Shown here piece by piece: positions 1-6,360 of a stretch of DNA of 30,260 nt. The DNA is taken from the IMG/VR virus record IMGVR_UViG_3300046501_000263, positions 1-30,260 of that record. One strand, given 5' to 3'. The notes beneath the pieces are model-generated. The model had not been told where the DNA came from. It saw only the letters and a list, made by a program, of their open reading frames with translations, and made no database searches. The translations under genes were made by a program, and so were the position numbers. Source of the DNA: a virus. The stretch's first letter is position 1; each line of letters begins with the position of its first letter.

Positions 1-75
1 ATCCCTTCAGGCCAGGATTACAAACAGTCGCCTTCGTCGCAACAACTGGTCTAGCGTTTCATTCCCAGTCATCAC

Positions 76-100
76 AGCCCGCCCGGAGCGGGCTTTTTTT
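76..100 (+). terminator. Rho-independent terminator upstream of the early promoter
   Basis: A 7-bp perfect GC-rich stem (AGCCCGC at 76-82 and GCGGGCT at 88-94) has a 5-base loop and is followed by seven T residues, so it terminates + strand transcription entering from outside the window. In lambda-type phages the terminator of the cI/immunity operon lies in this position, just before pL on the same strand. That parallel is inference, because the upstream gene is not in the window. Confidence 0.85.
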
Positions 101-140
101 CGTCTCTACCATCCACTCATCGTCTTCTGCTAAATATTTT

Positions 141-175
141 TATCAATTGCTTGACGACGACTTTAGCAATTGATA
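141..175. promoter_or_regulatory. Perfect inverted repeat, likely repressor operator pair
   Basis: TATCAATTGC at 141-150 and its exact reverse complement GCAATTGATA at 166-175 flank 15 bp that hold the -35 hexamer of the early promoter. Each arm contains the palindrome CAATTG, so the two arms may be two separate half-symmetric operators about 25 bp apart. Position and symmetry suit binding by a phage repressor of CI or C2 type encoded outside the window. The repressor is inferred; the repeat itself is read directly. Confidence 0.65.
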
Positions 176-179
176 CAGT
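151..179 (+). promoter_or_regulatory. Early (pL-like) sigma70 promoter
   Basis: TTGACG at 151-156 (5 of 6 matches to the -35 consensus) is followed after exactly 17 bp by TACAGT at 174-179 (4 of 6 matches to the -10 consensus). Transcription would start near 186, giving a leader of about 46 bases before the first gene at 232. It is the only good promoter seen ahead of the + strand early operon. The -10 hexamer overlaps the right operator arm, so repressor binding would block polymerase. Confidence 0.6.
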
Positions 180-231
180 CACTCCATTGCAGCGAGCTCA
201 GCAACCGCCGAGCCGCGAACTGGAGAGCACG

Positions 232-561
232 ATGTCGAACACCGCCAGCAGCACCATGAAGCAACCGCAACCGCGTTTCGTCCTTGGGGTGGACCGCCTG
301 TCGGTGGCTGACACGACCCGCAAGAGTATCGTCGACAAAACCACCAGCGTGCTGCTGTGCCGCACGACCAACAGCATGGACGCCGAGTTCATCCTCAATA
401 AGCTGAACTCGCACGAGCGGCTGGTGGCGGCTCTCGACGATGCACGCGAGCTGCTGGCTCTGAACGGCATCAACAGCAACGACACTGCCGATTACGGCAA
501 CGGCCGCGCCGACGACATCATCGGCCGCATCGACGAAGCTTTGATGCTGGCGAGGGCCTAA
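232..561 (+). CDS. First gene of the early operon, hypothetical phage protein (109 aa)
   Basis: This is the first reading frame after the early promoter. I place the start at the ATG at 232 because GGAG (222-225) lies six bases upstream. The frame stays open back to a TTG at 151, but that TTG is the -35 box. The protein has a polar N-terminus and a helical C-terminal half (SHERLVAALDDAREL and GRIDEALMLARA), a style common in small early phage proteins of unknown function. It occupies the position of the antiterminator N in lambda, yet lacks an arginine-rich N-terminus, so an N role is not supported. No function is assigned. Confidence 0.7.
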   Translation: MSNTASSTMKQPQPRFVLGVDRLSVADTTRKSIVDKTTSVLLCRTTNSMDAEFILNKLNSHERLVAALDDARELLALNGINSNDTADYGNGRADDIIGRIDEALMLARA

Positions 562-563
562 CC

Positions 564-779
564 ATGCCCCGCACCGACCGTTTCCTCGTGAGCGCCGACG
601 GCATGTTGGCCGACTGGTTCGCGACACCCAATGCGCCAGCCAACTGGCATGACTGCACCGACATGGGTGTGGAAGAGCTACAGCGATTCGTGGCCGAGCG
701 TCAGGCAGTGCGGCCGTACATCGTCGGCGTGGCGATGGGCGACCGCCTGTGCGGCGTCAGCGTGACCTGCCCGGAGTGA
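564..779 (+). CDS. Small hypothetical phage protein (71 aa)
   Basis: The ATG at 564 lies two bases after the previous stop and is preceded by GAGG (552-555) within the end of that gene, so the two genes are probably translated together. The product is 71 aa, slightly acidic, with several Trp, Cys and Met residues (DWFATP, NWHDCTDMG) and a hydrophobic stretch near the C-terminus (PYIVGVAMG) too short to call a membrane segment. I do not recognise the family. Support comes from operon position, ribosome binding site and tight packing. Confidence 0.6.
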   Translation: MPRTDRFLVSADGMLADWFATPNAPANWHDCTDMGVEELQRFVAERQAVRPYIVGVAMGDRLCGVSVTCPE

Positions 780-784
780 CGGCC

Positions 785-1393
785 ATGCTCTTTCCAACCA
801 CTAGCCGTGACTGGGACGGTGTTTGCCTTGTAGGGCAGCTCGTCGGTCTGCGTCTGCAGCCGGATGCGGACGGGAAGATCAGCGTGATGGTGATCGGACT
901 CCCGGAGATCACCGGTCTCAACCAAGATTGTCGGTTGTCGTCGTGCGACGAACTGCCTTCGTTCGCTCCCGCCGAAATCCATGTGCACGACACGCGCCTG
1001 GAGTGCTTCGGTGCTAATCCACTCGCGCCGGTCCTGAGGACTGGGTTCACGCTCGAGCTTGAGCCAGGGATGGCACCGCTGCTGCGCATATGGCTGGCGA
1101 GGCTGGTGGTCGTCGCTACGGCATCCAAGACGATCGCAGACAAGTTCAGCGCACAGCTGCCGCCCCCGATCTACCACATGTTTGGCGCGATCACGTCGGT
1201 CGTCGCGCGGATCGTGCTGGACGGCTGGGAAGCTGAGCATTCGGTCGCGTACGAGCGTGAGCACGGTATTTGGTCCAGGGAACGTGAGTTCATGGCCCAG
1301 TTCGATGCGGAAGACGTGGGCCGGAATCTGCGCGCTTTGGCCACCGCACCGGTCCGCGAGGATCAGCAACGAAACCACCAGGAGCACCCATGA
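785..1393 (+). CDS. Hypothetical phage protein (202 aa)
   Basis: I choose the ATG at 785, which follows a GGAG overlapping the stop of the preceding gene. The start at 749 would overlap that gene by 31 bases and lacks such a site. The N-terminal half looks beta-rich (GQLVGLRLQPD, ISVMVIGLPEIT). The middle has a leucine-rich hydrophobic stretch (LLRIWLARLVVVATA) and the C-terminal third is charged and helical. The gene ends in an ATGA overlap with the next. No family is recognised; an early accessory protein is the most that can be said. Confidence 0.6.
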   Translation: MLFPTTSRDWDGVCLVGQLVGLRLQPDADGKISVMVIGLPEITGLNQDCRLSSCDELPSFAPAEIHVHDTRLECFGANPLAPVLRTGFTLELEPGMAPLLRIWLARLVVVATASKTIADKFSAQLPPPIYHMFGAITSVVARIVLDGWEAEHSVAYEREHGIWSREREFMAQFDAEDVGRNLRALATAPVREDQQRNHQEHP

Positions 1394-1728
1394 CCACCCA
1401 TGCAAACCCCTTGGCGCCCTTGATGATCGAGGCCCAGCAGATCGTCTGCGCAGCCAACGCCACGTTTTCCGACAAGCGTGCCGCCATCAAGCGCCTGTCC
1501 GACCTGCTGTGCACGCCGCAGGCCAACCTCGCTTTGGCGCACGCCGATGCGCACGTTGACAAGAAGGTGGCGGAGGCGCGCGCCGCCTTCGTGCCCGCGC
1601 TGGAGGCGGCCGAGCACAAGCTGGGCGAGCTGCGCCCGCACCACGAGGGCACGCAGGGCATGTCGATCGACCGCGTGCTGGTGAACGTGCGCACCGCGCT
1701 GCACCTGGCCCGGGAGGGCGCGCGATGA
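1390..1728 (+). CDS. Hypothetical helical phage protein (112 aa)
   Basis: The start codon shares ATGA with the stop of the upstream gene (1390-1393), and its own stop shares ATGA with the next gene (1725-1728), the usual sign of coupled translation. The protein is Ala/Leu/His-rich and predicted mostly alpha-helical (EAQQIVCAAN, KKVAEARAAFVPALEAAEHK). No catalytic or metal-binding motif is visible and the family is not recognised. Confidence 0.6.
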   Translation: MTTHANPLAPLMIEAQQIVCAANATFSDKRAAIKRLSDLLCTPQANLALAHADAHVDKKVAEARAAFVPALEAAEHKLGELRPHHEGTQGMSIDRVLVNVRTALHLAREGAR

Positions 1729-2009
1729 CCGGCCTCGCACCAGGGCGTCTCAGTGGCCTACCGGATGCGGAGCAGAACGAGCCGCTCGACGAGGAAGCCT
1801 ACCGGCATCACTGGGCATTGCTCAAATCCCTGCACTGCGCGCGCCCTGTCCTGCACCGCGGCCTGAACCAGTTCATCAGCTGCTTGAGCATCAACGGGAC
1901 GGGCACCCAGATCGAGATGACGGTGTACCTGGCCGGATTTCGTGACGGGTTTCCCAGTGCGGAGATCCAGATCAAACAGGCCACGAACGAGGGAGCCGAC
2001 CCGAGATGA
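1725..2009 (+). CDS. Hypothetical phage protein (94 aa)
   Basis: It is linked by ATGA overlaps to the genes on both sides (1725-1728 and 2006-2009). The N-terminus is polar and acidic. The rest shows a helix (HHWALLKSLHCARPVL) followed by a likely beta hairpin with GTGTQIEMTVYLAGF. No known domain is recognised. Its reality rests on the overlap pattern and on the absence of a better frame. Confidence 0.55.
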   Translation: MTGLAPGRLSGLPDAEQNEPLDEEAYRHHWALLKSLHCARPVLHRGLNQFISCLSINGTGTQIEMTVYLAGFRDGFPSAEIQIKQATNEGADPR

Positions 2010-2392
2010 GCAAGAAACAACGCGGCGGCGTCAAAGGCATCTCCAACGCGGAGAAGATCGCCCTACGCAACAAGGCCGTCAAGCGCATCACCGAGCTGCT
2101 CGGCAACTGCCCGCTATCCGTGGTCGACCTGGCGCGCGTGCTGTGCTTGAACACTAACACTGTGTACGGTTACCTGCGCTACATGGCCGAGATGGGCGAC
2201 GCGCGCCGCGCGGGCACGCAAGACGCCTTCCACCGCGATCTGTGGGAGCTGGGCGCCGAGGACCCGGCCAAGCTGAATGCGCAGGAGGTACGGCAGCACG
2301 GCGCCGTGCTCGGGCCGGCGCGCCAGGTCGGCATGTGGCGCGATGACTTGGTGGCGCCGCTGTTTGGGCCAGCGAGAGGAGCTGCATCATGA
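2006..2392 (+). CDS. Winged-helix/HTH DNA-binding phage protein (128 aa)
   Basis: Residues about 26-70 read as a winged-helix DNA-binding fold: a helix (AVKRITELLGN), a second helix (LSVVDLARVL), a recognition helix (NTNTVYGYLRYMAEM) and a wing around DARRAGTQ. The N-terminus is basic (MSKKQRGG), as often seen in DNA-binding phage proteins. ATGA overlaps join it to both neighbours. It is probably a small early regulator or a DNA-metabolism accessory, but no target can be named. The fold call is inference from pattern. Confidence 0.6.
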   Translation: MSKKQRGGVKGISNAEKIALRNKAVKRITELLGNCPLSVVDLARVLCLNTNTVYGYLRYMAEMGDARRAGTQDAFHRDLWELGAEDPAKLNAQEVRQHGAVLGPARQVGMWRDDLVAPLFGPARGAAS

Positions 2393-2952
2393 GGTCACGC
2401 CAAATTACCGAGCCGCTGTCGCCGGCGGCCAGGCTGATCATCCAGCGACGCATACAGATGTTCATCCACTCGTACCTGTACTACGTGCTGGACACGCCGA
2501 TCATCAGTGATCACCAGTGGCAGAAGTGGGCGAACGAACTGGCCATGATGCAGCGGAACCACCCGAAGCTGGTCCTGAATTTCTACGACCAGGACTTCGC
2601 CGATTGGGACGGCAGCACCGGCATGTACCTGCCGCAATACCCGTGGGTGGTCGACCGTGGCCAGCACCTCCTGCACCTGCACGACCATGCCGAGCTGCGA
2701 GCCGGCCACCTGGAAACGGACCCTGACAAGGATATCCAGGTGCGCATCGACCGGACGCGCGACATGCAGATGGCGGACGCGCGCGAGCTGGGTCGGGCAG
2801 CTGCGGGGGGCGGCAAGCGGCGCGAGCACCCAGCCTACCGCAAGCGCATCGAAATCGACGCGTGGCAGGAAGGATTTGATGAGGTCAAAGCGCCGGCTGT
2901 GCAGCCGGCACCGCTGGAGAAACAGCCAGTCGGCCAAATGTCGCTTTTCTAA
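2389..2952 (+). CDS. LigA N-terminal-domain-like protein with C-terminal clamp-binding motif (187 aa)
   Basis: Residues 31-41 (YYVLDTPIISD) and the following helix up to ANELAMMQRNHP match the pattern of the Ia domain of NAD+-dependent DNA ligases, where this region contacts the NMN part of NAD+. The adenylation, OB and BRCT parts of a ligase are absent, so it cannot be a complete ligase. Around residues 145-160 the pattern HPAYRKRIEIDAWQEGF resembles phage proteins related to ribosome modulation factor. The last five residues, QMSLF (183-187), fit the sliding-clamp-binding consensus QL(S/D)LF. A replication or repair accessory that docks on the host beta clamp is a reasonable inference. It shares ATGA with the gene before it. 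Confidence 0.65.
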   Translation: MRSRQITEPLSPAARLIIQRRIQMFIHSYLYYVLDTPIISDHQWQKWANELAMMQRNHPKLVLNFYDQDFADWDGSTGMYLPQYPWVVDRGQHLLHLHDHAELRAGHLETDPDKDIQVRIDRTRDMQMADARELGRAAAGGGKRREHPAYRKRIEIDAWQEGFDEVKAPAVQPAPLEKQPVGQMSLF

Positions 2953-2972
2953 GAAGGACCACCGAGGACATC

Positions 2973-3755
2973 ATGAGCACCGCCGAGCAGAAGCCCATCA
3001 AGCTTCCCCTATGTAACCGCGGCCTGCGCCCGATTGAGGATCTCGCAGCCAACCGCGAACACGGCGATCGCCTGCGCTACAGGGCCGGCTGCCGTTGCTT
3101 CGCCTGCCGCAGCGCGAACACCGCATATGAAGCATCCAGGAAGGTCGCCCGTGCGGCCGGGAACTGGAACGGACTCGTCTCCGCAGAGAAGGCGCGCGCG
3201 CACCTGAAGACGCTGTCCGCGCAGGGCGTAGGACGGCGTTCTGTTCGTGCGGCAAGCGACGTGGCCGATACCGTGCTGGCCGACATCATATCTGGGCGCA
3301 AAACGAATATCCGCGCGGCGACCGAGCGCGCCATCTTGGCGGTGACGGCCGCCGCCGCGGGCGATGGCGCCCTGGTGCCGGGTAAAGCCACCTGGAAGAT
3401 GCTCGACCAGCTGATCGCTGACGGCTACACCCGGAGGTACCTGGCCGTAAAGCTCGGCAGCAAAAGCAAGGTTCCACAGTTGCAGCTTAAACGCGACTTT
3501 GTCACCGTGCGCAGCGCGTATTTGGTCGAGCGGCTGTTCGAGCAGCTGAAATGCGAGTGCGCCAAGCCCACCATGCGGCTTGTGGCGAAACTGCGGGACG
3601 AGGGCTACACGCAGCATCAGGTCGAGCAGCGCCTTGCGATGCTGGCCGAGAAGCTCGGCGAGCCGGTGCCGTCGATCGAGCCGAACAAAAGAGGAAGGAT
3701 CAGCACGAAAGCGGCTGATCTCGTGGAGCGACTTTATCAAGAACTGACCGCCTAA
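2973..3755 (+). CDS. Zinc-finger-like, HTH-repeat phage protein (260 aa)
   Basis: The ATG at 2973 has GAGGA at 2964-2968. Near the N-terminus His30, Cys40, Cys42 and Cys45 form a compact possible metal site (HGDRLRYRAGCRCFAC), a motif frequent in phage proteins of unknown role. The rest appears built from repeated units. DQLIADGYTRRYLAVKL and AKLRDEGYTQHQVEQRL align as two HTH-like segments. AYLVERLFEQL and ADLVERLYQEL align as the start of another unit, which the stop codon truncates. Nucleic-acid binding is likely. The exact function is unknown. Confidence 0.65.
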   Translation: MSTAEQKPIKLPLCNRGLRPIEDLAANREHGDRLRYRAGCRCFACRSANTAYEASRKVARAAGNWNGLVSAEKARAHLKTLSAQGVGRRSVRAASDVADTVLADIISGRKTNIRAATERAILAVTAAAAGDGALVPGKATWKMLDQLIADGYTRRYLAVKLGSKSKVPQLQLKRDFVTVRSAYLVERLFEQLKCECAKPTMRLVAKLRDEGYTQHQVEQRLAMLAEKLGEPVPSIEPNKRGRISTKAADLVERLYQELTA

Positions 3756-3759
3756 AATC

Positions 3760-4665
3760 ATGAGCGAAAATAGCAAAATCGAGTGGACGGACCACACCTT
3801 CAATCCCTGGGAAGGCTGTCAGAAGGTTGGCCCGGGCTGCGACCACTGCTACGCCGAGACGCGTAACGCGCGCTTCGCCGGCGGCCAGGCCGTGAACTGG
3901 GGTCCGGGCGCACCGCGGCGCCGCACCAGCACCTCCAACTGGCGCAAGCCGCTGGCCTGGAACGCGGCGCACGCCGAGTTCTTCGCCCAGCACGGCCGCC
4001 GTCAGCGCGTGTTCTGCGCCAGCCTGGCCGACGTTTTCGACAACGCGGTTCCCGACGAATGGCGCGCGGACTTGTTCACGCTCATCGAGCAGACGCCGAA
4101 TCTCGACTGGCTGCTGCTGACGAAGCGGATCGGCAACGCGGGCAACATGCTGCCGGTGCCGTTTGACTTCGACCGCCTGTATCCGAACGTATTGCTGGGC
4201 GCGTCGATCGTGACGCGACCCGAAATGCTTCGCGACGCGCCGAAGCTGAAGGCCGCAGGGGCTCGCGTTACCTTCTGGAGCGTAGAGCCGATGCTGGAAG
4301 ACCTGGGCGAGATCCCGCGCGAGCTGATGCCGGACTGGGTCATCGTAGGCGGCGAAAGCGGCCCGGGCGCCCGCCCGATGCATCCGGACTGGGTGCGTAA
4401 CCTCCATTACCAGTGCAAGGTGGCCGGCGTGCCGTTCCTGTTCAAGCAGTGGGGTGAATGGACGCCGGGCGTGAATGTGTCGCGACAGTCCGGCATCGTC
4501 GACACGGCAACCTGGTTTGCCAACGGTTGGACGTTCGACCGAGAGAACCTGGCGAGCTGGGGGCATGCCGACGACGAGCCGGACCTGTACCGGATCGGCA
4601 AGAAAGCCGCCGGCCGCCGGCTCGACGGCGTGCAGCACACCAATTTCCCAGAGACGCAACGATGA
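3760..4665 (+). CDS. Phage Gp37/Gp68 family protein (DUF5131), Cys-cluster protein (301 aa)
   Basis: The sequence opens with WTDHTFNPWEGC and carries Cys20, Cys27 and Cys30 (C-x6-C-x2-C-Y), the hallmark of the Gp37/Gp68 (DUF5131) family. Further typical segments are FCASLADVFD, DWLLLTKR, FWSVEPML, VIVGGESGPGARPM and FLFKQWGEW. The Cys trio and a TIM-barrel-like succession of strands suggest an iron-sulfur, radical-SAM-related enzyme, but the family's reaction is not established to my knowledge. No Shine-Dalgarno sequence precedes the ATG at 3760. The upstream stop is four bases away, so translation may restart from the previous gene. The stop overlaps the next start. Confidence 0.85.
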   Translation: MSENSKIEWTDHTFNPWEGCQKVGPGCDHCYAETRNARFAGGQAVNWGPGAPRRRTSTSNWRKPLAWNAAHAEFFAQHGRRQRVFCASLADVFDNAVPDEWRADLFTLIEQTPNLDWLLLTKRIGNAGNMLPVPFDFDRLYPNVLLGASIVTRPEMLRDAPKLKAAGARVTFWSVEPMLEDLGEIPRELMPDWVIVGGESGPGARPMHPDWVRNLHYQCKVAGVPFLFKQWGEWTPGVNVSRQSGIVDTATWFANGWTFDRENLASWGHADDEPDLYRIGKKAAGRRLDGVQHTNFPETQR

Positions 4666-5426
4666 ACCAACTCACCGACATCAAGCTCGACGCCATCCGC
4701 CTGAAGCTCCTGGCTACCGTGCTCGAGCTGCAGCAGTACACCAGCACCGCAGCGAACGTGATCCCGATCCTGGGCAGCGAGCGCGTGATCGCGATCGGCA
4801 CCGCGGCCGAGGTGGCCGGTCTGGTGAAGCAAGAACACGCCGGCGCAGCGCCGAGCGCCGACTTCGCCACCTGGCTGAAGCAGCACCCCGAGCTGCGCGG
4901 ATTCACCATCGGCGCGAAAGGGGGGCTGGTGTGGATTGCTGCCCAGCAGGCCAGGGCGCCGGCAGCGCAGGCCATCGATGCGCGGAGCGAATCGGCATCA
5001 ATGACCATGGACGAGGCTATCGACCTGCTGCGCGACGCGCTGGAGCACTACAACCACTTGGCTCCTAACACGATCACGGCGCGAGAAGCGCTGCGCCTGA
5101 CCGCCAATATCACGGACAGCGGTTCTGTGGCGGCTGATGCTGCCGTACCGCTCGACGTACTGCACCGCGCACTGGATCGGGCTGGTATCCACGTCGCGCG
5201 CACGCTGGTCGATGAGTGCTTCACCGACGTGTGGGGCAAGGCCGGGGCCGCGCCGGCGGCTGCCGCAGGTGATGTGCGAGATGCGGCGCGGGCCCGCGAC
5301 CACAACAGCCAGAATCCGGATTGCTCTTGCCCGAGCGGGAACGGAAGCCTGCGGTGGCCCTGCCCAGTGCATCCGCCTGAGCGCGCTGCCATATTCCAGC
5401 AGACATCCCAGGGAGATAAAGCGTGA
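4662..5426 (+). CDS. Hypothetical phage protein with C-terminal Cys/His motif (254 aa)
   Basis: The start at 4662 shares ATGA with the Gp37/Gp68 gene. The frame is open further upstream but would lie wholly inside that gene. Residues 1-50 are helical. A segment near residues 66-90 (ATWLKQHPELRGFTIGAKGG) reads as a small alpha/beta unit. A Met/Asp-rich helix follows (TMDEAIDLLRDALEHY). The C-terminal DCSCPSGNGSLRWPCPVHPP places Cys221, Cys223, Cys234 and His237 as a possible metal site. That tail is a recurrent signature in proteobacterial phage proteins. No reaction can be assigned. GTGA overlap links it to the next gene. Confidence 0.65.
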   Translation: MNQLTDIKLDAIRLKLLATVLELQQYTSTAANVIPILGSERVIAIGTAAEVAGLVKQEHAGAAPSADFATWLKQHPELRGFTIGAKGGLVWIAAQQARAPAAQAIDARSESASMTMDEAIDLLRDALEHYNHLAPNTITAREALRLTANITDSGSVAADAAVPLDVLHRALDRAGIHVARTLVDECFTDVWGKAGAAPAAAAGDVRDAARARDHNSQNPDCSCPSGNGSLRWPCPVHPPERAAIFQQTSQGDKA

Positions 5427-5530
5427 AGGCTTATTACAACAACCCGCTGTTCCTCTCCCTCTTGGTGTGGTTCCTGATCTGGCCGGCGTCGGCGCCGGCA
5501 CCTACACCGAAGAAGGAGTCCGATCGATGA
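5423..5530 (+). CDS. 35-residue single-span membrane peptide, GTG start
   Basis: The GTG at 5423 overlaps the upstream stop (GTGA, 5423-5426), and GGGAG (5411-5415) precedes it by seven bases. The frame runs to the TGA at 5528, which overlaps the next ATG (ATGA, 5527-5530). The peptide has a short N-terminus (MKAYYNN), a hydrophobic stretch of about 18 residues (PLFLSLLVWFLIWPASA) and a charged tail (PKKESDR). It may be an inner-membrane peptide or a signal-like sequence. Being locked by overlaps to both neighbours is good evidence for translation. Function unknown. Confidence 0.6.
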   Translation: MKAYYNNPLFLSLLVWFLIWPASAPAPTPKKESDR

Positions 5531-5967
5531 AAGAGGCATACGACCATTACCGGATCAGCCCCGAGGGCCGCCACTTGGGCCAGCAGATGGCCAGACTGTA
5601 CGACCTGGCCGAGGAGCGCCTGGGTGATCTGGCCGACCCTGATGAGCGCTGCAAGACCTGCGCATTCCGGGCCGGTACGGTGCCGAACGGTTGCGCGCAG
5701 ACGCAGCTGGACATCAGCAAATGCGCAGCCGAGGGGATCCCGTTCTACTGCCACCAGCACCGGGGCCAGTTATGCCACGGCTGGGTGACGCTTCGCATCG
5801 CCCTGCGCGACCAGCTCGACGGCCTGGCGCACCTGACGAAGGACACGAAGCTGTCGCCGCCGGACAGCCAGCGCTACATCGTCGACGCCGCCGAGGCGAA
5901 GCGCGAGCGCAGGGCCGCTAAGCTGCGCCAGTTTTCGGCCAAGGGATCTATTGGGAGGAAGGCATGA
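5527..5967 (+). CDS. Cysteine-rich hypothetical phage protein (146 aa)
   Basis: ATGA overlaps join it to the membrane-peptide gene and to the next gene. Six cysteines (42, 45, 56, 66, 75, 83) and His76, His78 and His84 cluster in the middle (CKTCAFR, FYCHQHRGQLCHGW), so one or two zinc sites, or an iron-sulfur site, are plausible. The C-terminal third is basic and helical (AEAKRERRAAKLRQF). Similar Cys-rich proteins occur in the early regions of proteobacterial temperate phages without assigned function. The longer open frame from 5137 would overlap two upstream genes and is not adopted. Confidence 0.7.
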   Translation: MKEAYDHYRISPEGRHLGQQMARLYDLAEERLGDLADPDERCKTCAFRAGTVPNGCAQTQLDISKCAAEGIPFYCHQHRGQLCHGWVTLRIALRDQLDGLAHLTKDTKLSPPDSQRYIVDAAEAKRERRAAKLRQFSAKGSIGRKA

Positions 5968-6161
5968 TTGAACGAAAAGGGGACCGTCGCCGCAGCGTGT
6001 CCTCGTATTTCACCCAGCCGTGCAACGAGCAGCGTCGGCCGGGCTACGACCGCCGGGCGCGCGTGGCCGCGGTGCCGATGCCGGGCGCGGTGCGCGTGGG
6101 GTTCGCGGAGGCGCCGCCACCAGTCGAGCGCCGCCGGTTTGCGGATGCGGGGACGGAATAG
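5964..6161 (+). CDS. Small arginine/proline-rich hypothetical protein (65 aa)
   Basis: It starts in an ATGA overlap with the Cys-rich gene (5964-5967), whose end supplies GGGAGGAAGG as a strong ribosome binding site. The product is very basic (KGDRRRSV, YDRRARVAAVP) and low in complexity, with no recognisable domain. It lies just ahead of xis. Its reality depends on the overlap and ribosome binding site; composition alone would not convince. Confidence 0.5.
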   Translation: MIERKGDRRRSVSSYFTQPCNEQRRPGYDRRARVAAVPMPGAVRVGFAEAPPPVERRRFADAGTE

Positions 6162-6170
6162 GAGAAGATG

Positions 6171-6359
6171 ATGTCAGGAACGAAACAAGCAATCCAGTCG
6201 CGGTACGTCACCCTGCAGGAGTGGGCGGCCATGATGTTTTCAAAGGTGCCGCACGAGAACACGCTGCGCCGGTGGGTGCACGACGGGCACATCCAGCCGC
6301 AGCCGAAAAAAGTGGGGAAGGCATGGCAAGTAAAGCGCGACGCGCAGTATGTGGGGTGA
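6171..6359 (+). CDS. xis: Excisionase, lambda Xis-like (62 aa)
   Basis: The product (SRYVTLQEWAAMM, ENTLRRWVHDGHIQPQP, KKVGKAWQVKRDAQYV) follows lambda Xis closely along its DNA-binding winged helix (TLQEW, TxRRWVR, IxPxPxKxGR in lambda). Xis bends the arm of attP and steers integrase towards excision. Two ATG codons lie in tandem at 6168 and 6171. AGGAG at 6160-6164 is better spaced for the second, which I adopt; the first adds one Met. The lambda protein has a longer C-terminal tail. int follows immediately, so the two are co-transcribed. Confidence 0.85.
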   Translation: MSGTKQAIQSRYVTLQEWAAMMFSKVPHENTLRRWVHDGHIQPQPKKVGKAWQVKRDAQYVG

Positions 6360-6360
6360 T

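Noticed and set aside
151-231. TTG start at 151 giving a longer first early protein
   Set aside because: The TTG is the -35 hexamer of a promoter whose transcript would begin downstream at about 186. The ATG at 232 has a proper ribosome site.
3009-4659. Two long - strand open frames opposite the 2973 and 3760 genes
   Set aside because: They are antisense to a recognised Gp37/Gp68 gene and a coupled operon gene, lack convincing ribosome sites and have shadow composition.
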